Source: a virus
DNA length: 59,961 nucleotides
Reading direction: 5' to 3' (one strand)
Virus record (IMG/VR): IMGVR_UViG_3300008264_000012
Location: 1-59,961 of that record
The position numbers and the translations under genes were made by a program. The notes under the pieces are model-generated. The model had not been told where the DNA came from and made no database searches. It saw only the letters and a program-made list of their open reading frames with translations. Shown here piece by piece: positions 59,109 to 59,961 of this stretch. Within the stretch, counting starts at the first letter, position 1. Each line of letters begins with the position of its first letter.

Positions 59109-59494
59109 TGGTGGAGATGGCGGGGAGTCGCACCCCGCGTCCATAAAAAATTATTATTACCAGACTACACGTTTATATATTTTAAATTGTTAGGGGTATA
59201 TAATGAAAAATATCTAAAAATATTACCCTTAAGATTTACTAATTTCTCGACCATTTTGCGCAAATCAAACATTTGGTCCAGTCCAATAATTTACACCCAA
59301 CACAAATATCAGACTTCATCGTGTCAGATGGTGCGACAACTTAGGCCGCAACGGCTACGTCATCATAAGAGAAGTCGTAGCTGATTACATTATCTTCAGC
59401 AGTTAATGTTGTAATAGATGTATTAAAGAGGCCAACTATTATCCTCTACGTGCCTAACAATAGATATTTATCTATGTCGAAACTACGCATCCCC
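59109..59494 (-). ncRNA. ssrA: tmRNA (ssrA), phage-encoded
   Basis: Rescues stalled ribosomes and tags the incomplete protein. The 5' end GGGGATGCGTAGTTTCGAC pairs with the 3' end CATCTCC-A-CCA as a 7-bp acceptor stem with G3-U70, the alanine identity pair. The T arm GCGGG...CCCGC and loop TGCGACT are present, and CCA is encoded. The tag frame reads AEDNVISYDFSYDDVAVAA then TAA (59341-59400), ending in the AA degron used by ClpXP-type proteases. Length 386 nt. Confidence 0.95.
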
Positions 59495-59518
59495 ATAAAA
59501 TTTTAAAAGAACTGAAAT

Positions 59519-59592
59519 TGGAGCGGGTAGCCGGAATCGAACCGGCACATCGACCTTGGCAAGGTTGCAGGCTACCACTACATCATACCCGC
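59519..59592 (-). tRNA. tRNA-Gly (GCC)
   Basis: Acceptor GCGGGTA pairs with TACCCGC, the discriminator is T and CCA is encoded. D arm and T arm (GCCGG TTCGATT CCGGC) are complete. Anticodon GCC lies at 59558-59560 in the loop TTGCCAA. The anticodon stem has one A-C mismatch. It lies 24 nt upstream of the tmRNA on the same strand. Confidence 0.95.
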
Positions 59593-59602
59593 GCTCTCAA
59601 CA

Positions 59603-59961
59603 TTAATATATAGTTGATTTTTTAGAAATACAATTTTTTAATTCACAAATTACATTTTCTTCAAGACCATATATCAATTTTATATTATTTTCAGAAATAA
59701 CTCTTGATATTTTCTCTCTGTCTTTTTCAAGTTTATATTTGTTTTTTGGATCTAAATACAAATTGTGTTCAGGTAAATAAAAATCGGGATAATATCTTCT
59801 TTTTCTTCCATCAACATCAGTCCATATAAAATTAATTTTTCTATCTCGTATCCATTTAATATTATTAATATCTAACCATTTTGCAATATTAACTTCCCAG
59901 CTTGAATCCATCCAAATATTATTATATTTATATTTTTTAAAGTTAGTCTCACCACCACAAT
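59603..59961 (-). CDS. Homing-type nuclease C-terminal part, 5'-truncated by the window edge
   Basis: The frame is open to the last base of the window. The visible part begins CGGETNFKKYKYNNIWMDSSW, with a Cys-Gly-Gly zinc-finger-like start. It continues WMDSSWEVNIAKWLD and KRRYYPDFYLPEHNLYLDPKN, the strand-loop-strand of a PD-(D/E)xK-type or Vsr-like nuclease that commonly ends phage homing endonucleases. The D/E-x-K catalytic core would be PDF plus LDPK. The rest of the gene lies outside. It neighbours tRNA-Gly and tmRNA on the same strand. Confidence 0.72.
   Translation of the reverse strand, partial: CGGETNFKKYKYNNIWMDSSWEVNIAKWLDINNIKWIRDRKINFIWTDVDGRKRRYYPDFYLPEHNLYLDPKNKYKLEKDREKISRVISENNIKLIYGLEENVICELKNCISKKSTIY

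Noticed and set aside
1-59961. A free contractile injection system rather than a phage
   Set aside because: Portal, terminase, prohead protease, primase and resolvase are present, so it packages DNA.
1-59961. Alternative genetic code with stop reassignment
   Set aside because: Known proteins read through in the standard code with normal lengths; only two single-base frame breaks are seen, and they do not involve in-frame stops.

Overview
The window is part of the genome of a large, AT-rich, contractile-tailed phage of the T4 type. The diagnosis rests on a co-oriented set of T4-style virion genes: large terminase (gp17), portal (gp20), prohead protease (gp21), tail sheath (gp18), baseplate wedge gp6 and gp25, a gp5-region spike protein and a probable late sigma factor (gp55). 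T4-like replication and repair genes accompany them (Mre11/Rad50-type gp47 and gp46, primase, RuvC-type resolvase), together with PhoH, Hsp20 and a phage-borne tmRNA and tRNA-Gly. The set resembles T4-like phages of environmental bacteria more than coliphage T4. The host cannot be named from the sequence. The major capsid and tail tube genes were not found, so the genome continues outside the window.

Layout. Almost everything from 54.5 kb down to 0.3 kb is on the minus strand, so it reads right to left. 54.5-53.0 kb: small unknown genes and phoH. 53.0-45.8 kb: tail fibre and adhesin genes, with an S74-type self-trimming fibre end, a duplicated fibre-attachment domain and a triple Ig-like repeat. 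45.7-42.5 kb: Hsp20, membrane proteins, the gp55-like sigma. 42.5-24.1 kb: spike and baseplate module (His-rich spike, glycine-zipper protein, gp25, gp6, very large baseplate or tail proteins, and a seven-repeat FG-GAP propeller with an EF-hand loop). 24.1-19.1 kb: RuvC-like, primase, and one polypeptide carrying both Mre11-like and Rad50-like parts. 19.1-14.0 kb: a glycosylation cassette (FkbM methyltransferase and two multidomain glycosyltransferases, one ending in an autotransporter-heptosyltransferase-like domain). 13.9-10.0 kb: a double-length sheath protein. 9.9-7.4 kb: a cassette of four genes whose products share an N-terminal leader resembling T4 capsid-targeting peptides (54-aa protein, DUF5872-like protein, flavodoxin-like reductase, ligase-type nucleotidyltransferase). 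7.4-0.3 kb: terminase, portal and prohead genes. The plus-strand block at 54.7-58.2 kb holds two probable internal or structural proteins, the first with a reading-frame break. The right end holds a small operon with an ADP-ribosyltransferase-like protein, then tmRNA, tRNA-Gly and a truncated homing-type nuclease.

How the genes may work together. The virion genes build a capsid with a maturation protease, and the shared leaders suggest that several enzymes are packed into the head and delivered with the DNA. The glycosylation cassette lies directly before the sheath gene, whose middle is a long Ser/Thr/Gly-rich insertion, so virion glycosylation is a reasonable guess. Many genes are preceded by TATTTATA or TACTTATA, usually 3-5 nt before the ATG. 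This may be the promoter read by the gp55-like sigma and would give nearly leaderless mRNAs. Rho-independent terminators close several units.
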